Of a stretch of 30,126 bases of DNA, positions 17,462 through 28,016 are shown piece after piece. The position numbers were made by a program, and so were the translations under genes. The first letter of the stretch is position 1; every line of letters begins with the position of its first letter. The stretch covers positions 1-30,126 of the forward strand of contig CADBNG010000027.1 in the NCBI GenBank assembly GCA_902795985.1, given 5' to 3'. The DNA comes from an uncultured Lachnospiraceae bacterium. Its GTDB lineage: Bacteria > Bacillota_A > Clostridia > Lachnospirales > Lachnospiraceae. Under the pieces are notes generated by a model, which worked only from the letters and a program-made list of their open reading frames with translations, did no database searches and was not told the DNA's origin.

Positions 17462-18623
17462 TATCCTGCAGTTAAGAAAAACAATCCGGGATTTTTTCGG
17501 CAGATATGATCTGTTTCTTGTTCCCTGCCTGAAATTCCTGCTGGCCTTTTTCTCGTTTATTCTGATCAACCGGACGCTTCCGTACATGGATGTGCTGGGC
17601 AGCCCCGTGATCCTAATTATTCTGTCCCTCCTGTGCGCGATACTGCCGGTTGTGGCCATCGCGGTGATCGGAACCGTGATGATCATTCTGCAGTGCTTTG
17701 CCGCAAATCTGATGATCGGCATTGTGGCTCTGCTTCTGTTTGTTCTCCTGCTGGTTCTGCTGCTCCGGTTTGTGCCCTCCGACTGTATCTGGGTGATCCT
17801 GACGCCGTTTGCGTTCGCGCTGAATCTCGCGGCGGTGATCCCCATTGCGCTGGGGCTCCTCAGAAACCGGGCATCGGTGATCGCCGGAATCGGCGGGGTG
17901 ATTGTCTACTGCTTCATATCTGATGTAGGAACGGTCGCTTCCCTGGCGGCTTCCGGCCGTCTGGAACAGCTGGAAGTGGTTCAGAGACTGGTGGGAGACC
18001 TGGTCGGGCACCGGGAGCTGATCCTTTCCTCTATTGTATTTACGGCGGTTATTCTGATCGTCAACCTGATCCGCAGGATGCTGACCCGCTATACATATCT
18101 CACGGCAGTGGCTGCCGGCGGAGCGGTTTTCTTTGTTCTCCGGCTGATCGGGGCTTTCTTCCTGGAAAAGAAGATTGAGGCAGGACGGGATTTACTGGGA
18201 GTCCTTCTTTCCGTTGCCGTCTGCCTGGTGATTGCGTTTTTTATTCACTGCGCGGACTATAAGAGAACCCGGCTGCTGCAGTTTGAAGACGATGATTATT
18301 ATTATTACGTTAAGGCGGTCCCGAAAAGAACGCCCGATACGGATACGGATCTGTACGATACGGAGGACGAAGAGGAGCCGGAAGAAGAGGAATTCCGGGC
18401 GGAAGAATCCATTGACGAACCGGAAGAAGAGTTTTTCACCGGAGATGTTTTTGACGGTAATGAAGAAGAGGATTTCCCGGATGACGGCGGAACGGCCTCC
18501 CTGTCCGGCGGGGATCCTTTCATTCCCGGGCCGGGCAGGAACAGTACCGTCCGGTACGCGGATCCGGAAAGCGATTTTACGGATCCCGACGAAGACGAGT
18601 TTACGGACTTTTCAGATCTCTGA
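17454..18623 (+). CDS. Polytopic membrane protein with long acidic tail, upstream of cdaA
   Basis: A 389-residue protein with about nine predicted membrane segments between residues 20 and 266, then a cytoplasmic-type tail of about 115 residues that is extremely rich in Asp and Glu (for example EDEEEPEEEE). At the membrane-tail junction sits FEDDDYYYYVKAVPK, a striking motif that I believe recurs in similar clostridial proteins; this needs a search. Some databases may label such proteins as ABC permeases, but no transporter motif is visible. ATG 17454 follows GGAGG at 17443-17447 and overlaps the previous gene by 8 bp. Its place directly before cdaA and cdaR suggests a partner in c-di-AMP signalling or wall synthesis; this is inference. 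Confidence 0.8.
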   Translation: MDSILQLRKTIRDFFGRYDLFLVPCLKFLLAFFSFILINRTLPYMDVLGSPVILIILSLLCAILPVVAIAVIGTVMIILQCFAANLMIGIVALLLFVLLLVLLLRFVPSDCIWVILTPFAFALNLAAVIPIALGLLRNRASVIAGIGGVIVYCFISDVGTVASLAASGRLEQLEVVQRLVGDLVGHRELILSSIVFTAVILIVNLIRRMLTRYTYLTAVAAGGAVFFVLRLIGAFFLEKKIEAGRDLLGVLLSVAVCLVIAFFIHCADYKRTRLLQFEDDDYYYYVKAVPKRTPDTDTDLYDTEDEEEPEEEEFRAEESIDEPEEEFFTGDVFDGNEEEDFPDDGGTASLSGGDPFIPGPGRNSTVRYADPESDFTDPDEDEFTDFSDL

Positions 18624-18678
18624 GCGGATTTCAGAAGGAACAGGATAACAGGACGGCCTTACAGACCGGAGGAAACGA

Positions 18679-19563
18679 TTGGAAGCAATATGGACCTGGA
18701 TACAACGGAATATCATCCGCTACCTGGCGCCCCCGAAGTCGATTGAAATCATCGACATCATTCAGGTGCTTATTATCGCGTATCTCGTCTATCATCTGAT
18801 CCTCTGGGTCAAGAATACGCGGGCCTATACGCTGCTGAAGGGTATCCTGCTGATCGTCGCGTTCATTATTCTCGCTTCGATCTTCAATATGCAGGCCATT
18901 CTGTGGCTGCTGCGGAACCTCAGCCTTGTGGCGATTACGGCGCTGGTCATCATTTTCCAGCCGGAGCTGCGAAAAGCGCTGGAACGGGTGGGACACAAGA
19001 ACCCGATCACCATGTTCTTTTCGCTGAACCGTTTCGCGGCCTCCAACAATGAGCGGTATTCCGATCATTTCATTACCCAGATCGTCCGTGCCTGCGCCGA
19101 TATGAGTGAAAGCAAAACCGGCGCGCTGATCATCATCGAGGAGGACGTCCGTCTGGACGAAGTGGCGGAAACGGGTATTGAACTGGATGCCATTGTGACC
19201 AGCCAGCTTCTGCAGAATATCTTTGTCAAGAACACGCCCATGCATGACGGCGCCGTGATTATCCGGGATGAAAGGGCCATTGCGGCGACCTGCTACCTTC
19301 CCCTTTCGGAGAACATGGATCTCGCGAAAGAACTCGGGACAAGGCACCGGGCCGGAGTCGGCATTACGGAGATTTCCGACTGCCTGACCATCATCGTATC
19401 CGAAGAAACCGGAAAGATCGCCTGCGCCCACGAGGGCGTTCTGCAGACCGGCCTTTCCACCAGCGAACTGCGGGAACTGCTGCACGAGCACCAGAAAGTC
19501 GATACCCGCCCGGGCAGAAACAGAAGAAAGGGAACACCGGCACGTGGTAAAGAGAATTCTTAG
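18679..19563 (+). CDS. cdaA: Membrane-bound diadenylate cyclase CdaA
   Basis: This 294-residue enzyme makes c-di-AMP from two ATP. It has three N-terminal membrane segments (about 22-44, 53-70, 75-94) and a DAC domain with both hallmark motifs, DGA (190-192) and RHR (222-224, within GTRHRAGVG). c-di-AMP controls potassium and osmolyte transport and wall homeostasis in Bacillota. TTG 18679 follows GGAGG at 18668-18672. The basic C-terminal tail (RPGRNRRKG) overlaps the cdaR start by 20 bp, so translation of the two is probably coupled. In many Bacillota the order is cdaA-cdaR-glmM; here a carboxypeptidase gene follows instead. Confidence 0.97.
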   Translation: MEAIWTWIQRNIIRYLAPPKSIEIIDIIQVLIIAYLVYHLILWVKNTRAYTLLKGILLIVAFIILASIFNMQAILWLLRNLSLVAITALVIIFQPELRKALERVGHKNPITMFFSLNRFAASNNERYSDHFITQIVRACADMSESKTGALIIIEEDVRLDEVAETGIELDAIVTSQLLQNIFVKNTPMHDGAVIIRDERAIAATCYLPLSENMDLAKELGTRHRAGVGITEISDCLTIIVSEETGKIACAHEGVLQTGLSTSELRELLHEHQKVDTRPGRNRRKGTPARGKENS

Positions 19564-20863
19564 TATTTTTATGGAAAACCTGCCGCTGAAGCTGGTTTCC
19601 GTACTTATCGCGATTGTGTTCTGGTATATCGCGATCTATTATTCGGATCCCAAAGAGACCCGGAGTTATTCCGTGCGCGTGGAAGTGATCAACGATTCCT
19701 ATATCGCCAGCGGAAAACAGGTCTATTATATTGACGACGCCTTTAAAACGGTTACGGTTTATCTCCGGGACAACGCTTCCAAACTGAACAACATTACCGA
19801 GGGATTTATCAACGTGACGGCGGATCTGACCCAGATTGTGGACTTCAACCGGGATCCGGTGATGGTTCCCCTTTCCGTCACCTGCGCCGGCGTTTCGGAT
19901 TCGAATATTTCCCTTTCCAGGGAAACCATTCCGATCACGATTGAAAACGTGGCCAGCAAGGAGCTCCCGATCACGGTCTCCACCGGGGAAACAACGCCGA
20001 ACAAGAACTATGAAATCGGTTCGATGACGCCGGATGTCAGCAGTATTACCGTGAACGGACCGGAAAGCATCATCAGCCAGATCGACAGTGTCGTCGCGGT
20101 CATTAACGTAACGAACATGTCCGTCAGTTCGGACCGATCGGCCACCCTGTCCTTTATTGATAAGAACCAGAACGAGATTTCCCAGGACCTGATCACCGAT
20201 GACGTGACGATTTCCGGAGACGACCAGGTATCGGTCTATGTGGAACTCTGGCGGAAGCGTTCCGGAGTAACGTTCAAGGTCAATTATGAAGGCCAGCCGG
20301 CCCAGGATTACCGTGTCAGCTCCATCATAACCTCGCCGGATGAGATTACCGTAGCGGGCAATAACGACGCGCTGGAGATCCTGGAGAAAGCCGGAAATAT
20401 CATTACCATCCCTGCGGACCGGGTGAATGTGGAAGGCCGTTCCGAAGACATGAGCCTGGATGTGGACATTACGGATCTTCTCCCCGGCAACATGAAGGTG
20501 GCTTCGTCCATGAACAGTTATGTGACGCTTTATGTTTCCATTCTGCCGCAGGACAGCCGGGAAATACTCAAGGATGTGGATGACATCCAGCTGCTGAATC
20601 TGGGCAGCAACCTTTCGGTCTCCTATACGAATACCGAGCTTCCGATTAAGGTCAAGGCCGTCGGCGACAGCAGCCTTTCCGCCCTGAAAGCATCGGATAT
20701 CCGGGCGACCATCAATCTGCGCGGTCTGCGAATCGGCGAACAGACGGTTCCGGTCGCCATCGGCCTGCCGGAAGGCTACGAGCTGGTGGAAGACGTTACG
20801 ATCGCGATTAATATCAAGGAGAAAGTCAAAGATAATGCACAGGACACCAACAACGGGAATTAA
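19544..20863 (+). CDS. cdaR: YbbR-domain regulator CdaR
   Basis: A 439-residue protein with one N-terminal membrane segment (about 14-33, LKLVSVLIAIVFWYIAIYY) and an extracytoplasmic part made of about four YbbR-like beta-rich repeats (about 40-130, 135-215, 230-320, 330-420), recognisable from recurring PxxV.V.GP and VDL-type strands. CdaR binds CdaA and modulates its activity in species studied. The start is GTG 19544 inside the end of cdaA, with AAAGGGA upstream. Its 3' end overlaps the D,D-carboxypeptidase gene by 29 bp. The family assignment is firm from context and fold pattern; its effect on CdaA here is inferred. Confidence 0.93.
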   Translation: MVKRILSIFMENLPLKLVSVLIAIVFWYIAIYYSDPKETRSYSVRVEVINDSYIASGKQVYYIDDAFKTVTVYLRDNASKLNNITEGFINVTADLTQIVDFNRDPVMVPLSVTCAGVSDSNISLSRETIPITIENVASKELPITVSTGETTPNKNYEIGSMTPDVSSITVNGPESIISQIDSVVAVINVTNMSVSSDRSATLSFIDKNQNEISQDLITDDVTISGDDQVSVYVELWRKRSGVTFKVNYEGQPAQDYRVSSIITSPDEITVAGNNDALEILEKAGNIITIPADRVNVEGRSEDMSLDVDITDLLPGNMKVASSMNSYVTLYVSILPQDSREILKDVDDIQLLNLGSNLSVSYTNTELPIKVKAVGDSSLSALKASDIRATINLRGLRIGEQTVPVAIGLPEGYELVEDVTIAINIKEKVKDNAQDTNNGN

Positions 20864-22103
20864 ACCGCTTTGCGCCGCTGCCCTGATTTTTGCCCTTTTG
20901 ACCGCCTGCTTCCTGCCAGCGGCTGCAGTGCGGGCGGAAGTGGAAATCGGCGCGGAATTTGATACGGAAAGCAATGAATGGCCGAACTGGCCCGAAGGCC
21001 CCTCCCTCTGGGGAAATACCGCCTGCCTGATGGATGCCGAAACCGGCTCCGTACTGTATGCCAAAGGGGCGTGGGCGGAGCGTTATCCGGCCAGCATCAC
21101 AAAGGTCATGACGGCCATTATCGTTCTGGACAATTGCGCATTGGATGAAGTGGTTACCATGACGGAGACCGGTCTGGCCGATGCGTACGCGGAGAGTTCC
21201 AACTGCAATCCCGTGCTGGGAGAACAGTTTACCGTGGAACAGTGCCTCCAGATGCTCCTCATTAAATCGGCGAATGATATCGCGAGCCAGCTGGCGGAAT
21301 ATACCGCCGGATCGGTTGCCGGCTTCGCCGAACTGATGAACGAGAAGGCGGCGCAGCTCGGCTGCCTGAATACGCATTTTACCAATGCCAGCGGGCTGGA
21401 GGACGACAATCATTATACGACCGCCTACGACATGTGCCTGATTATGCGCGAGGCGATCCAGTATGACAAAATCCTCGAGATCATGCAGCTTCCGGCCGTC
21501 GTGATTCCCGAGACGGAGTTTTCCGGCGAACGGTATTACGAAACCCACGTTTATCTCCGGCAGGAGGGAAATCCGTATTATTATGACGGCTGCCTCGGCG
21601 GCAAAACGGGTTATACCGACATCTCCCGGAGCACCCTTGTCAGCGCGGCTCACCGAAACGGATTTACGCTGGTCGGCGTGGTAATGGACGCCCCGGATAC
21701 CGGAACGAACGCGGAAGACATGGTGTCGCTGTTCAATTACGGATATACCTACTTCAATGAAGTCGACCGCTCCAGGGGACAGGAAATGTTTATGGAAGAA
21801 GCAACCCCGGAGCCGACACCGGCAGCTTCTCCGGAAATCAGCGTCAGTCCGTCCGTGACCGAAGAAGCCGGCGTGACGGAAAGCGAAACGAAGATCACCT
21901 CCGTTCCCGAAACGCCTGCCGCGATAACCACCTCCCAGCCGAAGGAGGAGATTCCGGCAGCCACGTCCACGGAACAGGCCGAGAACCGGACGAGAAGTCT
22001 GTTCTCCATCATCCTGATCTGTGTGCTCGTCGCCGCGATCGTGATCCTCGTGATCCTTCAGATCCGCGCGAACCGGATACGAAAACAAAACCGCAGACGG
22101 TGA
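20835..22103 (+). CDS. D-alanyl-D-alanine carboxypeptidase (peptidase S11, DacF-like)
   Basis: This 422-residue penicillin-binding protein of class C (PBP5 type) trims the terminal D-Ala from peptidoglycan stem peptides outside the cell. The catalytic motifs are complete: SITK (87-90, nucleophile S87), SAN (145-147) and KTG (257-259). An N-terminal signal segment (about 11-34) ends at AVRA; it also contains LTAC, a possible lipobox. After the catalytic domain comes a Thr/Pro/Ser/Glu-rich linker (about 318-380) and a C-terminal membrane anchor (about 388-410) with a basic end. PBP5-type enzymes usually anchor by an amphipathic helix, so the true membrane helix is notable. ATG 20835 lies 29 bp inside cdaR with AAGGAG at 20816-20821, a rather long spacing. 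Confidence 0.94.
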   Translation: MHRTPTTGIKPLCAAALIFALLTACFLPAAAVRAEVEIGAEFDTESNEWPNWPEGPSLWGNTACLMDAETGSVLYAKGAWAERYPASITKVMTAIIVLDNCALDEVVTMTETGLADAYAESSNCNPVLGEQFTVEQCLQMLLIKSANDIASQLAEYTAGSVAGFAELMNEKAAQLGCLNTHFTNASGLEDDNHYTTAYDMCLIMREAIQYDKILEIMQLPAVVIPETEFSGERYYETHVYLRQEGNPYYYDGCLGGKTGYTDISRSTLVSAAHRNGFTLVGVVMDAPDTGTNAEDMVSLFNYGYTYFNEVDRSRGQEMFMEEATPEPTPAASPEISVSPSVTEEAGVTESETKITSVPETPAAITTSQPKEEIPAATSTEQAENRTRSLFSIILICVLVAAIVILVILQIRANRIRKQNRRR

Positions 22104-22138
22104 TATGATAGAATAAAAAACGAAACAGGAGGCATTTT

Positions 22139-24099
<1,961 letters not shown>

Positions 24100-24100
<1 letters not shown>

Positions 24101-25776
24101 TGTTTTGCCCAAACTGTGGAAAAGAACTGCCCGATGGAGCACGGTTCTGCGCGATCTGCGGAACGGCTCTGGGAGCAGAGAAAACCGAAAACACGGAAAC
24201 TCTCGGTACTTCCGGAACAGAGCCGGAAGAGACTTTTTATGAGAAAGCCCCGGAAACTTCGTACGAAGAGGGAATTCCTGCTTCGGATTCCGGAATTGAT
24301 GAATACTACAGCGACGAGCCGGCGCCGAAGAAGAACCGGAAGCCGCTGATCATTGCCCTGTGCGCGATTGTGGCTGCGGTTATTGTCGTGGTGGCTCTGG
24401 CTGCAAGCGGTGCCATCGGCGGCGGGAAACCGGCGGATAACCTGCAGAAAGCGTCCGCGAATACGCTGAAGACGCTTGCGTCCCGGTCCGAAGTGCTCAA
24501 TTATTTCGGGAAGGCCGCTGCGGCAGATGAGAGAGGGCTGAAAGTCACCTTTGATGATCTGGGAGAGCTGATCGGCGGACTCGGCGTTCCTAACGCTTCC
24601 TATCTGAACATACTGAATCCGAGAGGGGAGATAGAGCTTGCCCTGAGCAAAAAAGGGAATGCTTATGCCGGCCTGTCCGCGCAGATTGCCGGGGTTGAGC
24701 TGGGCGGAGGCTATTACGCCGATTCCGGCAAAAGCGATCTCGTCCTGAACTTCCCCATGCTGTTAAAGGAACCCTACGGCATCAGCCTGTCCACGATGTC
24801 CGAAGATCTGGAAGGGTCCATCTTTGCCCCGGACAGCGGATCGGATTATTCGCTCCCTGAGGACCAGTATGAAGAAGTACAGTCCATGTCGAAGATCTTC
24901 GAATCCATCGGACAGACGGTCGCCGGTGAGGATCTGAAGCAGCTTCGGCAGGAACTGGAGAAGGATGAAGCAACCCGTACGAACCTTGAAAAGAGCAAGG
25001 GAACGGTCAATGTCGGAGATCAGGAAGTCCGCTGCGACATTTACACCACTACGATTGACAGGGAAAAGCTTACGGCAATCATGACCAAGGTTCTGAACTG
25101 GTATGGGGACCGTATGGGAGTCCTCTCCGCATTATCCAGTTCCTCCATGCCGGTCGACGTGGAAGAGATGATCCGGACGGTGGAAGAGCAGATGGAAGGG
25201 GCGGACGTCTCCATCAATGTGGAATATGACGTCTGTAAAGGATATCTTGTCCGCACAAACATATCATCTGTCGTGAATGGACAGAGCTTCCTGGCGGAAG
25301 TCCTGTTCGGTTCGGATCCCTCCAAAACGGAAGCAGTCACTGTAAAAATTCTGGCAGATAACGGCTATGGGGACGAAATGCAATTCAACCTTCTTTGCGA
25401 TCTGACCTCTCTGAATGATGAACAGATCCGGGTCCGCCTTGATTCCGATACAAACGGCATAAGCGGGGCGGTCGTAATGAAGTATGATAAAGAGGCCTCC
25501 AGCTTTGAAATCACCACGGAAGAGACCACGCCGGTCAGTATCACCGGCGGCATGACGCTGACCGAAGATACGATGCGGATCACGGATCCGGTCATCACCG
25601 TTTCCGAAGAAACGCTCGCGCTGAAGGGAATCTCCATAGAATTCACCACGAAGCCGGAAATCCGGAAAGTATCGGATGATTATCCGAACGGATATCACAA
25701 CATCCTTACCGTCGGAGAAGACGATATGGAAGGAATCCTGAAGACCATCCAGTCGTTTTCCGGTCTGATGGGCTGA
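24100..25776 (+). CDS. Zinc-ribbon membrane protein in an ABC module
   Basis: This 558-residue protein starts with a zinc ribbon CPNC...CAIC (C3, C6, C17, C20), then an acidic low-complexity linker (25-78), one membrane segment (about 82-104) and a large extracytoplasmic domain of about 450 residues. That domain is beta-rich in appearance, with repeated TLTEDT and TTEETTP-type strands late on; I do not recognise a catalytic motif. Zinc-ribbon-plus-single-helix proteins are common in clostridia and mostly uncharacterised. GGGAGG before ATG 24100 fixes the start. Its position between the ATPase and both permeases implies it is a part or sensor of the transporter, which is inference. Confidence 0.85.
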
Positions 25777-25812
25777 TCGATTTCGTTTAGCACTGCATAA
25801 AAGAGGAGGACC

Positions 25813-27003
25813 ATGTTCCGGCGGGACAGTCGTTTGTTCATAAAAAGTCTGAGAGTGGCTGTCCTGATCGGCGCCGTTTTTCTGGCCGGCTGCATCGGGA
25901 CCGTCCTTCTGATTTCAAAAAGTGAAGCCGGGGGCAGCAAACCGCTGACCCTGGCTCTTGTCAATGAAGACACCGGCAGCAGCTTTGCCGATATGGTTCT
26001 TGCGGTGATCGCGGAGAATGACAATATCGCCGCTGCGGTGGACGTAAAATTCTGCGGAAGCGAAGAGGAGGCGGTCCGCGCGGTGACCGGAGGGGCCGCT
26101 GCGGCGCTGATCATTCCGCAGGATTTTTTCGCGAGTGTGAATTACGGGGAGAATTACCCCTGTAAAATACTTCTGAACCGGGCGAATACGGCCGCTGCCC
26201 GGGCGGTATCCTATTTCGCGGACCTCGGGTCGGATATGCTGTCCGCCGCGCAGTACGCGATTTATGAGGGTGATGTTTATCTGATCGGGGCAGGCGCGCA
26301 GGATTCCGTCCGTTCCGATTACAATTATGCCCTGAACACGGCCATGGTCGCAGAGGCGGCCTCAGCGCCGGAACGGTATTTTGTACCTGTCCGGCTGAGC
26401 TATACGGCGAACGGCCTGCCGAGGACGGCACATTATGCCGCGTTGTTTACGGGCTTCTTTTTCGGCCTTCTCTGTATCTGCTTTTACCGGCTGTACCGGG
26501 AAGACTGCGGAAGGGAGAAGCTGACAAGGCTGTTCGCGGCCGGAGTTTCCCGCTTTGGTTTCCTGTTCTGGAAGGTCTTTCTGCCGTTCCTGCTGTTTGC
26601 CGCCCTTCTGGCGGTGCTGCTCTTTGCCGGAGGCGGGTTCGTGGAAATCAGCTGGAGCATTCCCGGTATCATTCTGGCGCTGCTTTCCGCCCTGTTTGCC
26701 GCTCTGATCGGCGCTTCCTGCGGGATCTGGTTCGGCGACGCGTCCGGTGCAGTGCTGTTTGCCGTCTGGTTTGTCAGCCTGTTCTTCTGCGGAGGAATCC
26801 TGCCTTACAGCAGCCTTTCTCCGGCGGTGCTCCGGATCGGGGAATTCACGCCTCTCGGGGTTATCTATGCAGCCCTTTCACCCCTGTTCGGAGGCAGGGC
26901 CGATCCCCGGGTCCTTATTGCGGCGGCAGTGTATGTGACACTGTGCGTATTGGCTGTCCGTATCTCCCTGAAACGGCTGTTGATCGGAAAGGAGATCGTA
27001 TGA
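25813..27003 (+). CDS. ABC-2 type transporter permease, first subunit
   Basis: A 396-residue membrane protein with the layout of ABC-2 permeases (ABC2_membrane_3 type): one membrane segment near 15-36, a large extracytoplasmic loop to about 195 that starts LTLALVNEDTGS, then about six membrane segments to the C-terminus. GAGGAGG directly precedes ATG 25813. The last four bases overlap the next gene (ATGA), so both subunits should be produced in coupled amounts. It likely forms a heterodimer with the next permease and uses the ATPase encoded at 23504. The LAGC in the first segment looks like a lipobox but is more probably just part of the helix. Confidence 0.87.
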   Translation: MFRRDSRLFIKSLRVAVLIGAVFLAGCIGTVLLISKSEAGGSKPLTLALVNEDTGSSFADMVLAVIAENDNIAAAVDVKFCGSEEEAVRAVTGGAAAALIIPQDFFASVNYGENYPCKILLNRANTAAARAVSYFADLGSDMLSAAQYAIYEGDVYLIGAGAQDSVRSDYNYALNTAMVAEAASAPERYFVPVRLSYTANGLPRTAHYAALFTGFFFGLLCICFYRLYREDCGREKLTRLFAAGVSRFGFLFWKVFLPFLLFAALLAVLLFAGGGFVEISWSIPGIILALLSALFAALIGASCGIWFGDASGAVLFAVWFVSLFFCGGILPYSSLSPAVLRIGEFTPLGVIYAALSPLFGGRADPRVLIAAAVYVTLCVLAVRISLKRLLIGKEIV

Positions 27004-28016
27004 GAAATCTCCTTTTTTTCCTTCGGGTCTATCTGAAAAAACCGGTGATCTATATGGCAGCGGCGGTGCTGTTTGCCATTTCGATATTCGCTTTTTCCAC
27101 AGAACAGTTAAGAGAATCCCTTCCCTGCGCGGCCGCTGCGGCCGATGAATCCGAAGAAGCCCGCCGGATTCTTTCCTATCTGGAAGAAAAGGGATTTGTG
27201 CTTTGCGAGGACGAAGAAGAAGTCCGGCAGATGGTGCGAGCCGGAAAAGCCGACAGCGGAATTGTGTTCCGGGAGGGATTTGACGAAAAACTCCGGTCGC
27301 AGGATCTGAAGGATTCCGTTTTCCTGATTTCCACCGACCGGTCCGCCAATACGGGAATGTTTAAGCTGATGACGGCGATTGCGGTTTATCAGAACCTTAT
27401 GCCGTATACAGCGGCGGATATGCTGGAAAAATACGGGTATGCCGCAGAGGCGGAAGACATTCTCCGTTATGAACCGCAGATTCGTTCCCAGGTCCATCCG
27501 CTGGAATTTAACGTGGTTTCCATCGACGGGGAAGAAATCATCGAACAGCCGGATTATAATCTGCCGGTCGGCGCGCTTTCCATTACGGTATTCGTGATGT
27601 TCGGGCTGCTGTGCGCGGTAATGATCCGGCGGAACGCGGAAGCGGTCAAAAGCCGTTTTCCGTCCGGAAGAGCATTTTTCGGACAGTGTATTCTGCCGCA
27701 ATGCGCTGCGGCGGGAATCCTCTGTTATGCCGCCGCGGCTCTTGGACTGCTGGCAGCTTCCGTTTCCTTTGAAGTCCCACTCGGGCATCTGCTGCCGGCG
27801 CTGATTCCCTATCTGCTGATTCTGATTGTTCTTTTTTCGCTGCTGGTATGGACGGGGATCCCCGCTCAGATTCTGGTCTGCCTGATTGCGGCGGATGCGG
27901 CCGTCAGCCTCTTTTTATGCCCGCTTTACGGAGGGACGCTGTTCCTTCTGGGGTGGATCCGTCCGCTGCGGGTAATCAGCGCGCCGTATCTTCTGTATCT
28001 GTTTCTGTTCTTGTAA
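27000..28016 (+). CDS. ABC-2 type transporter permease, second subunit
   Basis: This 338-residue protein resembles its neighbour in layout but is smaller: membrane segment near 14-32, extracytoplasmic loop to about 195, then about five membrane segments ending in a very hydrophobic C-terminus (APYLLYLFLFL). The loop contains EEARRILSYLEEKGFVLCEDEEEV and a run resembling the substrate-facing loops of YhgE-type exporters; the substrate is unknown. ATG 27000 is preceded by AAGGAG at 26990-26995 and overlaps the upstream stop. The gene end overlaps the convergent MATE gene by 41 bp with no terminator hairpin between them. Confidence 0.85.
   Translation: MRNLLFFLRVYLKKPVIYMAAAVLFAISIFAFSTEQLRESLPCAAAAADESEEARRILSYLEEKGFVLCEDEEEVRQMVRAGKADSGIVFREGFDEKLRSQDLKDSVFLISTDRSANTGMFKLMTAIAVYQNLMPYTAADMLEKYGYAAEAEDILRYEPQIRSQVHPLEFNVVSIDGEEIIEQPDYNLPVGALSITVFVMFGLLCAVMIRRNAEAVKSRFPSGRAFFGQCILPQCAAAGILCYAAAALGLLAASVSFEVPLGHLLPALIPYLLILIVLFSLLVWTGIPAQILVCLIAADAAVSLFLCPLYGGTLFLLGWIRPLRVISAPYLLYLFLFL

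Noticed and set aside
22104..22109. TATGAT as a promoter for the rmlD-type gene
   Set aside because: No -35-like sequence at the right distance inside the upstream gene end; co-transcription with the preceding row is as likely.
25870..25905. LAGC in the first permease as a lipoprotein signal
   Set aside because: It lies within the first membrane helix of a polytopic permease, where lipidation and cleavage would be unexpected.
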